A stretch of DNA of 6,027 nucleotides, from NCBI RefSeq assembly GCF_001557215.1, contig NZ_LSJM01000073.1, positions 1 to 6,027 on the forward strand, read 5' to 3'. Source of the stretch: Sphingomonas sp. CCH9-E2 (lineage in GTDB: Bacteria; Pseudomonadota; Alphaproteobacteria; Sphingomonadales; Sphingomonadaceae). Position numbers and translations under genes: made by a program. The notes beneath the pieces were generated by a model. The model did not search any database and was not told the origin of the DNA. It was given only the letters and a program-made list of their open reading frames with translations. Shown piece after piece: positions 5,537 to 6,027 of the stretch. Numbering within the stretch: position 1 is the stretch's first letter; each line of letters starts with the position of its first letter.

Positions 5537-6027
5537 CTACGTCGGCGGTACGCTCCGAGCAGAATACAGCCCGGCGAGGGCGGATGACAATCCACTGTCG
5601 CGGTCGCGCAACAGGTTATGAATTGCGGTCGCAGCGATCGCCGCTTGTCCGGCTGCGACGCTGATCTGATCGAGCCCTTCCACGACGTCGCCGACTGCGT
5701 AGAGACCCTTAACCGAGGTTTGTTGGTGGGCATTGGTTAGCACGCACCCGGATTCGCTGAGCTGTGCTCCGAGCAAAGAGGCAAGCCGCGTCCGAGGTGA
5801 TGAGCCGAGTGCGGGGTAAAGCGTGTCGAATTGTAGCTCCAAGCCATTGGCCAGCCTCACCTCGACACACTCGCCAAGACGCAACTGCCCGACAGGCGAG
5901 GGGGCGACATCAATGCCCTGCTGGTCCAGCTTGGCAAGTTCGGTCGGCCCAAGATCGAGCGAGCGTTCGGCCAGAAGCGTGACCTTGGCCCCATAAGCCC
6001 TCAGGAATTCGGCTTCTTCAGCACCAT
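5537..6027 (-). CDS. Thioredoxin-reductase-like FAD/NAD(P) oxidoreductase, C-terminal part
   Basis: An open frame on the - strand runs from the window edge to a TAG at 5537-5539 and encodes about 162 residues. It begins in the NAD(P)-binding region (EEAEFLRAYGAKVTLLAE) and continues through the second half of that domain. It then shows the FAD-binding signature of the thioredoxin reductase superfamily: GLYAVGDVVEGLDQISVAAGQ followed by AAIAATAIHNLL. The N-terminal FAD domain and any CxxC redox pair lie outside the window, so it cannot be told whether this is a true thioredoxin reductase or a relative. The last 20 or so residues after HNLL are non-conserved and end beside a DUF305 relic. It is convergent with the copper operon and therefore not part of it. 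The apparent TTG start at 5884 is only an internal Leu codon. Confidence 0.85.
   Translation of the reverse strand, partial: GAEEAEFLRAYGAKVTLLAERSLDLGPTELAKLDQQGIDVAPSPVGQLRLGECVEVRLANGLELQFDTLYPALGSSPRTRLASLLGAQLSESGCVLTNAHQQTSVKGLYAVGDVVEGLDQISVAAGQAAIAATAIHNLLRDRDSGLSSALAGLYSARSVPPT

Noticed and set aside
5235..5621. 128-codon + strand open frame downstream of the DUF2231 gene
   Set aside because: It is Arg/Ser-rich with no domain, and lies opposite the DUF305 relic and the flavoprotein end, which explain the sequence better.

Overview
This GC-rich window carries a periplasmic copper-resistance cluster of the kind found in Alphaproteobacteria. The organism is probably a sphingomonad-type bacterium. 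That placement rests on the gene order, protein style and base composition, not on a marker gene. Five genes run on the + strand: copA (Tat-exported multicopper oxidase, 52-2058), copB (outer-membrane copper protein, 2048-3361), a secreted DUF305/CopM-like protein (3409-3792), a secreted DUF411 CGCC protein (3854-4303) and a four-helix DUF2231 membrane protein (4482-5207). copA and copB overlap by 11 bases, and short gaps separate copB, the DUF305 gene and the DUF411 gene. A 178-base gap holding several inverted repeats precedes the DUF2231 gene.

The products should act together outside the cytoplasm. CopA would oxidise Cu(I) and bind copper through its Met-rich insert. CopB would bind or sequester copper at the outer membrane. 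The DUF305 protein looks like a soluble Met/His copper-binding protein. The DUF411 protein has a thioredoxin-like CGCC metal/thiol site. The DUF2231 protein places a Met/His-rich segment next to the inner membrane. Four of the five proteins carry the same style of MDHxxM / MxxM sequence. The DUF411 protein lacks such repeats and uses cysteines instead.

Downstream, on the - strand and convergent with the operon, lies the C-terminal part of a thioredoxin-reductase-like flavoprotein (5537-6027), whose 5' end is outside the window. The 329 bases between it and the DUF2231 gene have no intact gene. On the - strand they hold what looks like a decayed, 5'-truncated DUF305 membrane-protein gene (about 5247-5527), a second DUF305 relic beside the intact secreted one. 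No tRNA, rRNA, CRISPR array, insertion sequence or metal-responsive regulator is visible. The promoter for copA must lie upstream of the window or in the 51 bases before it, where I recognise none.
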